From Dendrophyllia cribrosa (lineage: Eukaryota; Cnidaria; Anthozoa; Scleractinia; Dendrophylliidae), in NCBI GenBank assembly GCA_024195265.1, contig JAJLRJ010000013.1:12797822-12861821 (forward strand): 64,000 nt of DNA. The letters run 5' to 3'. The position numbers and the translations under genes were made by a program. Positions 53,957 through 64,000 of the stretch are shown here, piece after piece. Every line of letters starts with the position of its first letter. Position 1 is the stretch's first letter. The notes below the pieces were generated by a model. It saw only the letters and a list, made by a program, of their open reading frames with translations. It did not search any database and was not told the DNA's origin.

Positions 53957-56900
53957 AAATATCAAGTAGTTGAGTAGTAAATGAAGTGAATTAAACAGTG
54001 TATTCGCTGAAAATATTGTGAAACTTGTAAACGTGGTAAGACTTCGGGCCATTATGCCCATAAAAACGCCAGAGCTAACATAAAATAGTTGATTTTCATA
54101 TTTTACCCGAATTGGGCTTCCTGTGGTTAGTGCGCAACGTAAAATGAAAATATACAATCTTTTCAGATTTTTTTTGTCATGTAATATGTTTATTTGAGTA
54201 AATTATCATATCATAAGCAATATTTGACCTAAAAATATATTTCTATTCAATTTAGCAATTTTTTTTAATTTTAGATAACGTGGGTACCCTGTGGTATTTG
54301 GGTGAAACTTCGAAGCCGAATTTCACCATGTTCCACCGAACAGATTTTGGGGGACTTTTAGTATGTTAGTAAGTCGACCATACTTGGTTGTATGCCGGTG
54401 AGAAAAATTCTTTTGCAATTTGTTTGAACTTGGCCACTAAAAATCCATAGATTGACTGGACTATATGGTTTTGAAAACCAAGCACATGCGAGCGCGGCAG
54501 CCATTTTTGTAGAATTTGTATGTAACCTGACGACCCGGTTAGTAATAATATATGCGTGCATAAATTTGCATGCACAAATGTGACACCAAAAAAAACAAAA
54601 CAAGAGGCTACACTGGTAGCCTGTACTCATGCGCTTGCATAAGAAAGTTATACAGTTTATTTTAAATGGGTCACGCATCCCTCCCCCCTCAACGAATTTT
54701 GCGTGACACACTAAAGAACACGCTAAAACACGTTTTCTGTACTCGCTTTGAATATTTAATTTATTGATTCCCGATCAAATACACACTCGTCTTTTGTTTC
54801 CCAAACCGTGACTTCTTTCTGTTACATTTGAAAAGACTACTTTTAAAAGCAATGAAATCAGCAAACGACCGGGCTATTTTTTCAATTTTAGTGAATCTCA
54901 ATAACAGAATTACTCGACCGTGCACAAAAACTTTTACTCGGTCTAGACTAAAAGTATGACTAATTTTCGAATAAAATACACCAGTTGTATCGGAAATTGC
55001 CCTAGAAACTGATTTGGAAATGAAAATTGCAAAACATACACAGACATCTTTGCGTATTAGGCGACGCGTGTGAAGTTAGAACCTACCGGTATAAAATAAA
55101 GTCTTGTTTTGTTTACATAATATCAGATGTCATTACGATTGAATTTTAACATGTTTTATAAATATTTCTCCAAAACTAAACAGAACACAAAGAAAAAGTG
55201 AATCACAAATTGATATCAACATAAATTCTCACCAAAAATTGTAATTTATTTTACGGTAAAGTCCCTCGTCTGTTTGAAAATTCTTTAAAACTCTGCTTCT
55301 TCGGTTTTGATCGCCCCACCATGATAAAAGCGTATGAATTTCCTTGAAGCAAGATTAGTTACTAAAAGGTCTCCTTTTTCTCTACTATAGCGGCTTTGGG
55401 TATTCCTTAAAGCTTTCTCTTTCCATTTTGAATATTTCAAATGTGAGTTATTAATCCGATGACACGAAACTACGGTTTTAAAGACCAAGCACATGCCGAG
55501 CGCGGCAGCCATTTTTGTAGAATGTTGGTGACCCGAGGACCCGGTCACTAAAATATGCGTGCATAAATTTGCATGCAAAATCTTGACACAAAAAATAAAA
55601 AAAATAATAACAAGAAAAACGAAGCCGGAAACATACCTCATGCGCGCTATGCGCATGAGTAACAAGAGGCTACACTTAGCCTATACTCATGCGCAAGAGA
55701 CTCTAAGACGCGCGATTGAAGTTACCAATTTTTCTGTGCTCGCTTTTAATATTTAATTTATTGATTCCGATCAAATCCACACTCGTCTATAACTTTCCAA
55801 GCTGTGAATTATTTCTGTTACATTTGAAAAGACTACTTAAAAAAATAGGCAGTAGATGACATGCTGTAAAAAGAAATTTGATAATCAATATAAAGATTTA
55901 GTTTTCCTGTGTTACTTAATCGCATGCAACCAGTGTAAAATGGGTTATTCCAGAAAAAATCCCCCCCCCCCCCCCCCCCCCGACGGATGCAATATTTTTT
56001 TACCCCTCCCCCGCCCGGATTTCCCGGACAGGCCGACCAACCCTCGCACCTTGATTTTTAACCCAGATACCGCCTCCTGCCCGGATGGCCATTAACTTTT
56101 TGTAGGCCCCAAATAAACAGGAAATCGCATTCAGGAGATCCGGGATTTTTTTAAAGATTTCAAATCTTTGGTGAGATTTGCTATGAATTGGTCAAACATT
56201 TTGTAAATAAACGTTGCGTGACGCATTCACTAAAATCTTTCCGTGATTTTAAGACCAAATCGAAATGAAATGTTTCCATAACTTAAAGCTGGTTCTTTAA
56301 AAAAATGCTTTGATATTGCCATCTGTAATAAGTTTTTTCAAAGCTTCACAGTTTCTTCAAAGTGTTGTCGCAAATACACAATTTTGCTTTGTGCAAATTT
56401 TATGTCAAATGTAATTTGATATCAAGCTGTTTTTATAATCACTGAATCTAAAATATATTTTCTATAAAAGGTCAAAACTTTTGAATGAAACTCATATTTC
56501 CTTGAATGAAAATGTCTTTCCTTTGATTAAAAGAGTCAAACACTTTTCAGAATTCAGTGATTTTCTGCTTCTGGAAGTCTTGGCGATATATTGTATCCTA
56601 ATTACTGCGAGGAACCGGCTAGCGTCTGCGAAAATATAATAAACATCACAAAATAATTCAATTCAGCAACCTATTTTTATTATACTTTCTAAAATCGCCG
56701 ACTTTTCCTGTGTAATAGAATGCCAATCTTATCCGGAAAAATGATTCGTATAATAATGCTTTCGCTAATAAAAAAAAAACAGTTCTGAATGGTCAAAGGT
56801 ACAGAAATGAAATGCTGGCGGCGTTTGAATCATGAGTTCGGATAGCTCGTGGTCTGCTAACAAACACTTCGATTCACAGCTCGATTTTTCACTAAAACCT

Positions 56901-57291
56901 TTTTCCAAACCACGAAAATACCTAAAATAATATTTGAAAACAATACTTGGCCACATTTGGTGAAAGCTGTGCTTGGTAAAGCAGTAAAAATAACGAGAAA
57001 GCTCCGTTTACCTTTTCCACGAATCCAAAGCGCGCACATACAAACAGAACTGCCTTGACAATCGAGTCGTCTAATCCGAAGCTATCAGAACTGTCTCATC
57101 GTACAGCAATCGGATGAACTTGGCACAACTTCGCGCTTCGGAAAGTCGGACTTACTTACACAGGTGACAGCATAGTGGTTACTAGTAACCTAGTAACCAC
57201 AAAAAGCAATAAAGTCAGTAAAAATCTACATTAATATGACACGCATTCCCTAGTCCATAATCCACAGAAGTCCAGTCCCAAAGTCCAGATG

Positions 57292-57739
57292 TTTTATTAA
57301 ATCTGATGGGCTCAAGTAACGACGCTGTTTTGCCGTGTGTTTCTATTGTTCTTTCTTGAAAAAAGTCTTGAAATTACTCACCACAGGCAGCGAGGACTGC
57401 TCCGATACAGACATTACAAAGAATCGGCAGTAAAACGGGAAATAAATTGCGAGTGCGAGAGATCGATGTTTGACATTTTTGCCTCGGAAGAACTTTGATT
57501 AAAAATAGCTCTTAGTTTTATTAAATCTGATGGGCTCAAGTAACGACGCTGTTTTGCCGTGTGTTTCTATTGTTCTTTCTTGAAAAAAGTATTGAAATTA
57601 CTCACCACAGGCAGCGAGGACTGCTCAGATACAGACATTACAAAGAATCGGCAGTAAAACGGGAAATAAATTGCGAGTGCGAGAGATCGATGTTTGACAT
57701 TTTTGCCTCGGAAGAACTTTGATTAAAAATAGCTCTTAG
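57292..57739. repeat. 224-bp tandem duplication in array unit 3
   Basis: TTTTATTAAATCTGATGGGC starts at 57292 and again at 57516, and the 224-bp copies differ at very few positions. Unit 4 has only one copy (from about 61581), so the duplication arose after the units separated. Confidence 0.9.
57382..57414 (-). other. Possible short first exon in the array unit
   Basis: On the minus strand an ATG opens MSVSEQSSLPV and runs straight into GTGAGT, a consensus donor. The same arrangement recurs at 57606-57638. In unit 4 the ATG is lost (ATT). No downstream exon is identified, so this remains a pattern only. Confidence 0.25.
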
Positions 57740-58927
57740 TTTTTTCAGAATCGCGACAAATTCGGCTTCAAGTTGTATGCTGTGTATAAAAGCAACGTTC
57801 ACCTCTGTGGGAAAAATACAGGACTGACTTATACACCAATAAGACCAAATGACGGAAAATGTTTGTCATGCGCATGCGTATCAAACATTTGTTTTATACT
57901 TCAATGTACCATAAGAAAAGAAGCAATTTAAATTTTAAAAATTTAAACAAGATAAGAAGACGTCCGAGATGGAGAATTCAGTCATCGTACCTGCAAACCA
58001 CGTTACTATTGAATGTTTTATAAATGAAGGCTGTACCACAATGAAGCCAGTCATTGTTGTGAAGATAATATATACCTGACGTGAACATTACTGATGTGAG
58101 TAGGGTTGTAGGAGACGCTGTCGTGACACTTCAGTAACGATGTTTTGCCGGAAGTGAGAGTAGCCGGAAGTCACTAAACCGGAAGTGTAAAAAGCAAAGC
58201 TGTGAACCGGAAATACACAATTTAAAATATGCGTGAATAAATTTACATGCAAAATCGTGACACAAAAAATAAAAATAATAAAAAGAAAAACGAAGCCCAT
58301 TTTATAACTCATGCCGCTACGCGCATGAGTAATAATAACAAGAGGCTACACTTAGCCTATACTCATGCGCGCGAGACTCTAAGACGCGTTGATTGAAGTT
58401 ACCAATAGTTTTTCTGTGTTACTAAATCGCATGCAACCGGTGTAAAATGGTTTATTCCAGAAAAAATCCCCCCACCCCGACGGCTGCAATGTTTTTTTAC
58501 CCCCGCCCGGATTTCCCGGCCAGGCCGACCAACCCTCGCACCTTGATTTTTAACCCAGATACCCCCTCCTGCCCGGATTGCCATAAACTTTTTGTAGGCT
58601 CTAAATAAACAGGAAATCGCATTCAGGAAATCCGGGATTTTTTTAAAGTTTTCAAATCTTTGGTGAGAATTGCTATGAATTGGTCAAACATTTTGTAAAT
58701 AAACGTTGCGTGACGCATTCACTAAAATCTTTCCGTGATTTTAAGACCAAATCGAAATGAAATGTTTCCATAACTTAAGGCTGGTTCTTTAAAAAAATGC
58801 TTTGATTTTGTCATCTATAATAAGTTTTTTCCAGGCTTCATAGTTTCTTCAAAGTGTTGTCGCAAATACACAATTTTGCTTTATGCAAATTTTATGTCAA
58901 ATGTAATTTGATAGCAAGCTGTTTTTA

Positions 58928-60729
58928 AATTTTTTGAGCTATTTTGAAAAAAATAGCTCATTAGCAGGCGCAAAGGTTGGTTTGTGATGTTAGTATGTTT
59001 GTTAGCTTGTTTGTTTGTTTGTTTGTTTGTATGTATGTCTTGGGTTATGTCACACCAATCAGATTGCCTCTAGTATGTACACCGTGTACTATGTCAGCCA
59101 ATCAAATTTTCGCTTCTAAAATGGTATTACTGAAGGTCAAAGAAGGGCACTTGACATGAATTGAAAATCAGCCATCTTGAATCTCCGCGATTGTTGCCGC
59201 AAACACTAAAAGTGTAAAGTTTTGAAAATTTGTTGCTTGGGAACTGTTCTCTAATCCCGACTGGCTTGCTAACCTGGCAATATCAAGGACATTTATTCGG
59301 AAATACCGCCTATAATGTGCCCTATGCATGAATGGTAGAATGGTCTGCGGGGGATGAGACGTCCAAAAAATGTGGACTACGGTTACGTTCATAGGTGAGC
59401 TTATACTGAAGTATGAGTATAGTTTTATTGCAAAAACGGCAAGCCGATTTCAAATAATATGATGCGGAACATGAATTGTATGTTTCAAGCCTGGGTTTCA
59501 AGAGATTACTATTTAAAATTGGATTTTTTTTGTCAGACACGCTGTCTGCACGTGAAAATGTTGAACTTTGTCCTTATAGAAACTTGTCCGTGATGCATGG
59601 AGTTCAACAGAGAAAATGTAATGCAATTAATCTACAATTTACAGTATGTAAAACGTTTATCTTTCTTTGAATTAATGTGAGCTGATGTGTAGGTTATTAA
59701 TTGTATGCCTCAAGCGATTACTATAAGCGAGAAGCGACTGTATTTTGTATGAGAAGTCACGTTGTGTGCACGTGCAAATATTGAACTTTGTCCTGGTACG
59801 TGATGAAATTCAACATGTTTTCGAGAAAACGTAATGTAATTAATTTATATGGTGCGTTAAAAAACGCCTGTTTAAAAAATATTAGTTGCAATTTACTAGG
59901 AAACAAGCAAAATTCATTTTGGATGCGCTAAGTTTCTGCTGGTCGACATTACAGGAAAAGGTGTTTGGTTCCAAATGTTAACCTCAACAATGTTCGTGTA
60001 AGTAATTCAATTAGCTTGTGGTTTTGAGTCGAAAACAATTTAATCTAATTAGTTCTGTTTCTATTTGCACGACTTTTTTGTGGAGAATAAAAACAGTTGT
60101 TTAAATAATATTAGTTCCAATTTACTAGGAGACTACTTATATTCATTTTTCATGCGTTTAGTTTCTGTGAAAGACTTTTCTGGTTGACATTACAGAAACA
60201 GGTGGTTCAAAGAATTTTCCTGTCACTAATTTAATTAGCTTGTGGTTTGGAGTTGAAAACAATTTAATTTAATTAGTTTGCTTCTTCCAGGCCAAAGGAA
60301 CCTTTTCCACGTGTCTTTTGTGAATAATAAAAGAAACCTTTAAAAAAAGACTAGATACAAATTTCCAGGAAATAATAAGCCTTCAATTTGGATGCATCAA
60401 ATTTATGTGCAGGACTTTTCTGGTTGACATTTAATTTAATACACTCATTACTGAAACAAGTTGCTCATTTCACTGGGGCCGTAGTTTCGTCATAAAATAA
60501 CTCCGGAAATCCCGTGAAAAAAAGCTAGCCGAGAAACGAGAAACGGGACCCAGTTGGTTATCTCGGTATTTTTTTTGGTAGTGGGCGGGCCGGAGGATTT
60601 GAAAAACGTATATCTGCAAGCGGTTATTTGTGCGAGTTAACTTCCGCTGTTTTGTTACTTTCACCATTTCATATCATTTAGGTAATTTTCAAAATAGCTC
60701 ATGCACGCAATGCGTGCCTATGTTTTATA
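58928..60729. mobile_element. 1.8-kb insertion present only in array unit 4
   Basis: Units 3 and 5 read GTTTTTATAATCACTGAATC (56429) or close to it. In unit 4 the same sequence is split by about 1.8 kb starting with a GAGCTATTTTGAAAAAAATAGCTC hairpin and ending AATAGCTCATGCACGCAATG followed by CGTGC. The interior holds a GTTT microsatellite (58999-59030) and degenerate repeats of about 230 bp (59460-59830 and 59870-60440). No transposase or clear target duplication is seen. Confidence 0.7.
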
Positions 60730-63700
60730 TGGCCACTGAATCCAAAATATATTTTCTATAAAAGGTCGAAACTTTTGAATGAAACTCATATTTCCTTGAA
60801 TGAAAATGTCTTTCCTTTGATTAAAAGAGTCAAACACCTTTCACAATTCAGTAATTTTCTGCTTCTAGAAGTCTTGGTGATTTGTTGTATCCTAATTACT
60901 GCGAGGAACCGGCTAGCGTCTGCGAAAATATAATAAACATCACAAAATAATTCAATTCAGCAACCTATTTTTATTATGCTTTCTAAAATCGCCGACTTTT
61001 CCTGTGTAATAGAATGCCAATCTTATCCGGAAAAATGATTGCATAATGCTTTCGCTAATAAAAAAAAACAGTTCTGAATGGTCAAAGGTACAGAAATGAA
61101 ATGCTGGCGGCGTTTGAATCATGAGTTCGGATAGCTCATGGTCTGCAAACAAACACTTCGATTCAGAGCTCGATTTTTCACTAAAACCTTTTTCCAAACC
61201 ACGAAAGCACCTAAAATAATCTTTGAAAACAATACTTGGCCACATTTGGTGAAAGCTGTGCTTGGTAAAGTAGTAAAAAGAACGAGAAAGCTCCGTTTAC
61301 CTTTCCCACGGATCCAAAGCGCGCACATGCAAACACAACTTCCCTGACAATCGAGTCGTCTAATCCGAAGCTATCAGAACTGTCTCATCGTACAGTAATC
61401 GGGTGAACTTGGCACAACTTCGCGCTTCGGAAAGTCGTACTTACTTGCACAGGTGACAACATAGTGGTTACTAGTAACCTAGTGACCACAAAAAGTAATG
61501 AAGTCAGTAAAAATCGACATTAATATGACACGCATTCCCCAGTCCATAATCCACAGAAGTCCAGTCCCAAAGTCCAAGTTTTTTATTAAATCTGATGGAC
61601 TGAGGTAACGACGCTGTTTTGCCGTGTGTTTCTATTGTTCTTTCTTGAAAAAAGTCTTGAAATTACTCACCACAGGCAGCGAGGACTGCTCCGATACAGA
61701 CAATGCAAAGAATCGGCAGTAAAACGGGAAATAAATTGACAATATGCTTATCAGTGCGAAAGATCGATGTTTGGCATTTTTGCCTCGGAAGAACTCTGAT
61801 TAAAAATAGCTCTTAGTTTTTTCAGAATCGCAACAAACTCGGCCTCAAGTTGTATGCTGTGTATAAAAGCAACGTTCACCTCTATGGGGGAAATACAGGA
61901 CTGACTTATACACCAATAAGACCAAATGACGGAAAATGTTTGTCATGCGCATGCGTATCAAACATTTGTCTTATACTTCAATGTACCATAAGAAAAGAAG
62001 CAATTTATATTTTAATAATTTAAACAAGATAAGAAGACGTCCGACATGGAGAAGAGTTACTTTTTTCATTCAGTCATCGTACCTGCAAACCACGTTACTA
62101 TTGAATGTTTTATAAATGAAGGCTGTACCACAATGAAGCCAGTCATTCTTGTGAAAATAATATATACCTGACGTGAACATTAGTAATGTGAGTAGGGTTG
62201 TAGGAGACGCTGTCGTGACACTTCAGTAACGATGTTTTGCCGGAAGTGAGAATAGCCGGAAGTCACTAAACCGGAAGTTTAAAAAGCAAAGCTGTGAACC
62301 GGAAATGCACAATTTAAAATATGCGTGAATAAATTTGCATGCAAAATCGTGACACAAAAAAAAAAAAGAAAAACGAAGCCCATTTTATAACTCATGCCGC
62401 TACGCGCATGAGTAACAAGAGGCTACACTTAGCCTATACTCATGCGCAAGAGACTCTAAGACGCGCGATTGAAGTTACCAATTTTTCTGTGCTCGCTTTT
62501 AATATTTAATTTATTGATTCCGATCAAATCCACACTCGTCTATAACTTTCCAAGCTGTGAATTATTTCTGTTACATTTGAAAAGACTACTTAAAAAAATT
62601 GGCAGTAGATGACATGCTGTAAAAAAAAATTTGATAATCAATATAAAGATTTAGTTTTCCTGTGTTACTTAATCGCATGCAACCAGTGTAAAATGGGTTA
62701 TTCCAGAAAAAATCCCCCCCCCCCCCCCACCCCCGACGGATGCAATATTTTTTTACCCCTCCCCCGCCCGGATTTCCCGGCCAGGCCGACCAACCCTCGC
62801 ACCTTGATTTTTAACCCAGATACCCCCTCCTGCCCGGATGGCCATTAATTTTTTGTAGGCCCTAAATAAACAGGAAATCGCATTCAGGAGATCCGGGATT
62901 TTTTTAAAGATTTCAAATCTTTGGTGAGAATTGCTATGAATTGGTCAAACATTTTGTAAATAAACGTTGCGTGACGCATTCACTAAAATCTTTCCGTGAT
63001 TTTAAGACCAAATCGAAATGAAATGTTTCCATAACTTAAAGCTGGTTCTTTAAAAAAATGCTTTGATTTTGTCATCTGTAATAAGTTTTTTCCAAGCTTC
63101 ACAGTTTCTTCAAAGTGTTGTCGCAAATACACAATTTTGCTTTATGCAAATTTTATGTCAAATGTAATTTGATATGAAGCTGTTTTTATAATCACTGAAT
63201 CTAAAATATATTTTCTATAAAAGGTCAAAACTTTTGAATGAAACTCATATTTCCTTGAATGAAAATGTCTTTCCTTTGATTAAAAGAGTCAAACACTTTT
63301 CAGAATTCAGTGATTTTCTGCTTCTGGAAGTCTTGGCGATATATTGTATCCTAATTACTGCGAGGAACCGGCTAGCGTCTGCGAAAATATAATAAACATC
63401 ACAAAATAATTCAATTCAGCAACCTATTTTTATTATACTTTCTAAAATCGCCGACTTTTCCTGTGTAATAGAATGCCAATCTTATCCGGAAAAATGATTC
63501 GTATAATAATGCTTTCGCTAATAAAAAAAAAACAGTTCTGAATGGTCAAAGGTACAGAAATGAAATGCTGGCGGCGTTTGAATCATGAGTTCGGATAGCT
63601 CGTGGTCTGCTAACAAACACTTCGATTCACAGCTCGATTTTTCACTAAAACCTTTTTCCAAACCACGAAAATACCTAAAATAATATTTGAAAACAATACT

Positions 63701-64000
63701 TGGCCACATTTGGTGAAAGCTGTGCTTGGTAAAGCAGTAAAAATAACGAGAAAGCTCCGTTTACCTTTTCCACGAATCCAAAGCGCGCACGTACAAACAG
63801 AACTGCCTTGACAATCGAGTCGTCTAATCCGAAGCTATCAGAACTGTCTCATCGTACAGCAATCGGGTGAACTTGGCACAACTTCGCGCTTCGGAAAGTC
63901 GGACTTACTTACACAGGTGACAGCATAGTGGTTACTAGTAACCTAGTAACCACAAAAAGAAATAAAGTCAGTAAAAATCTACATTAATATGACACGCATT

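Larger units (their letters stand above)
51492..54463. mobile_element. 2.97-kb element with about 1-kb inverted arms and a captured gene
   Basis: Ends TAGTCCAGTCAATCTATGG are inverted and flanked by TAT (51489-51491, 54464-54466); joining the flanks gives AAAACTATGGTTTT, as at 36602-36613. The left arm (to about 52570) and right arm (from about 53252) are inverted copies. The right arm has lost about 137 bp and gained a 247-bp MITE. The 0.7-kb centre holds the middle of a decayed gene whose 3' end lies in the left arm and is repeated in the right. A transcript across it would fold into a long hairpin. Confidence 0.8.
50575..64000. repeat. Direct tandem array of a composite repeat (at least 5 units)
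   Basis: Unit starts share AACAAGAGGCTACAC, and most (units 1-4) run on through TAGCCT and ACTCATGCGC: 50575, 54599, 55661, 58337 and 62414. Unit ends share ATGCGTGCATAAATTTGCAT and an A-rich stretch, and the later units also end in a CTCATGCGC...GCGCATGAG palindrome. Net lengths are about 1049 bp (unit 1 without its insert), 1062, 2676 and 4077, with unit 5 running off the window. Units 3-5 additionally contain a GGGTTATTCCAGAAAAAATC and C-run segment (55939, 58446, 62694) related to the end of 35319-37952. Confidence 0.85.

Noticed and set aside
56765..57039. Small conserved minus-strand frames repeated at 60952-61328 and 63518-63709
   Set aside because: Their conservation follows from recent duplication of the array units. 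They are short, overlap in two frames and match no known domain.
58928..60729. Helitron
   Set aside because: A hairpin is present near the right end, but it is followed by CTATG and not CTRR, and the left end does not start with TC.
50575..64000. CRISPR-like or prokaryotic repeat array
   Set aside because: Units are 1-4 kb, carry transposon insertions and lack short regular spacers. The window is clearly eukaryotic.

Overview
The window looks like nuclear DNA of a cnidarian, most likely a hexacorallian (stony coral or sea anemone). The evidence is an AT-rich sequence, intron-containing genes with GT-AG introns of 0.3-2.4 kb, many short inverted-repeat transposons, tRNA-derived SINEs, and relics of protein families that I associate with cnidarian genomes (a P2X7-type zinc module and a nuclease-like/CXC protein). 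The taxon is an inference; no species-specific marker was seen.

Only two intact genes can be supported. At 6684-15792 (+) a complete seven-exon gene encodes a 526-residue excitatory amino acid transporter (SLC1 family). Every splice junction agrees in phase and the substrate-site residues are present, including the arginine expected for acidic substrates. At 22045-22947 (+) a single-exon gene encodes a 300-residue histamine N-methyltransferase-like SAM enzyme whose expected histamine-contact residues are changed. The two genes could be read together as transmitter clearance and amine inactivation, but nothing here links their regulation.

The rest is a mobile-element graveyard. 1-6.3 kb holds SINE copies, a foldback with 9-bp target duplications, and a 1.9-kb TTA-flanked element. 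Intron 4 of the transporter holds a 0.9-kb minisatellite of 17-bp units. 15.8-22 kb holds MITEs (one with 8-bp duplications) and a second TTA-flanked element related to the first. 23.2-28.5 kb is a decayed inverted-repeat unit with a P2X7-like zinc-domain pseudogene. 28.8-34.3 kb is a rearranged second copy of the transporter's last exon and 3' flank (15.6-18.7 kb), which has since received two related TTAA-flanked elements whose empty sites are preserved in the original copy. 35.3-38.1 kb is another inverted-repeat element.

43.4-49.6 kb is an L1/Tx1-like LINE with exact 14-bp target duplications, whose ORF1 and ORF2 are each split by a later inverted-repeat insertion. 50.6-64 kb is a direct tandem array of a composite repeat (units start at 50575, 54599, 55661, 58337 and 62414). 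Unit 1 was invaded by a 2.97-kb element with about 1-kb inverted arms that carries a dead nuclease-like/CXC gene. Units 3 and 5 lie exactly 6753 bp apart and are nearly identical, which implies a very recent duplication or an assembly artefact.
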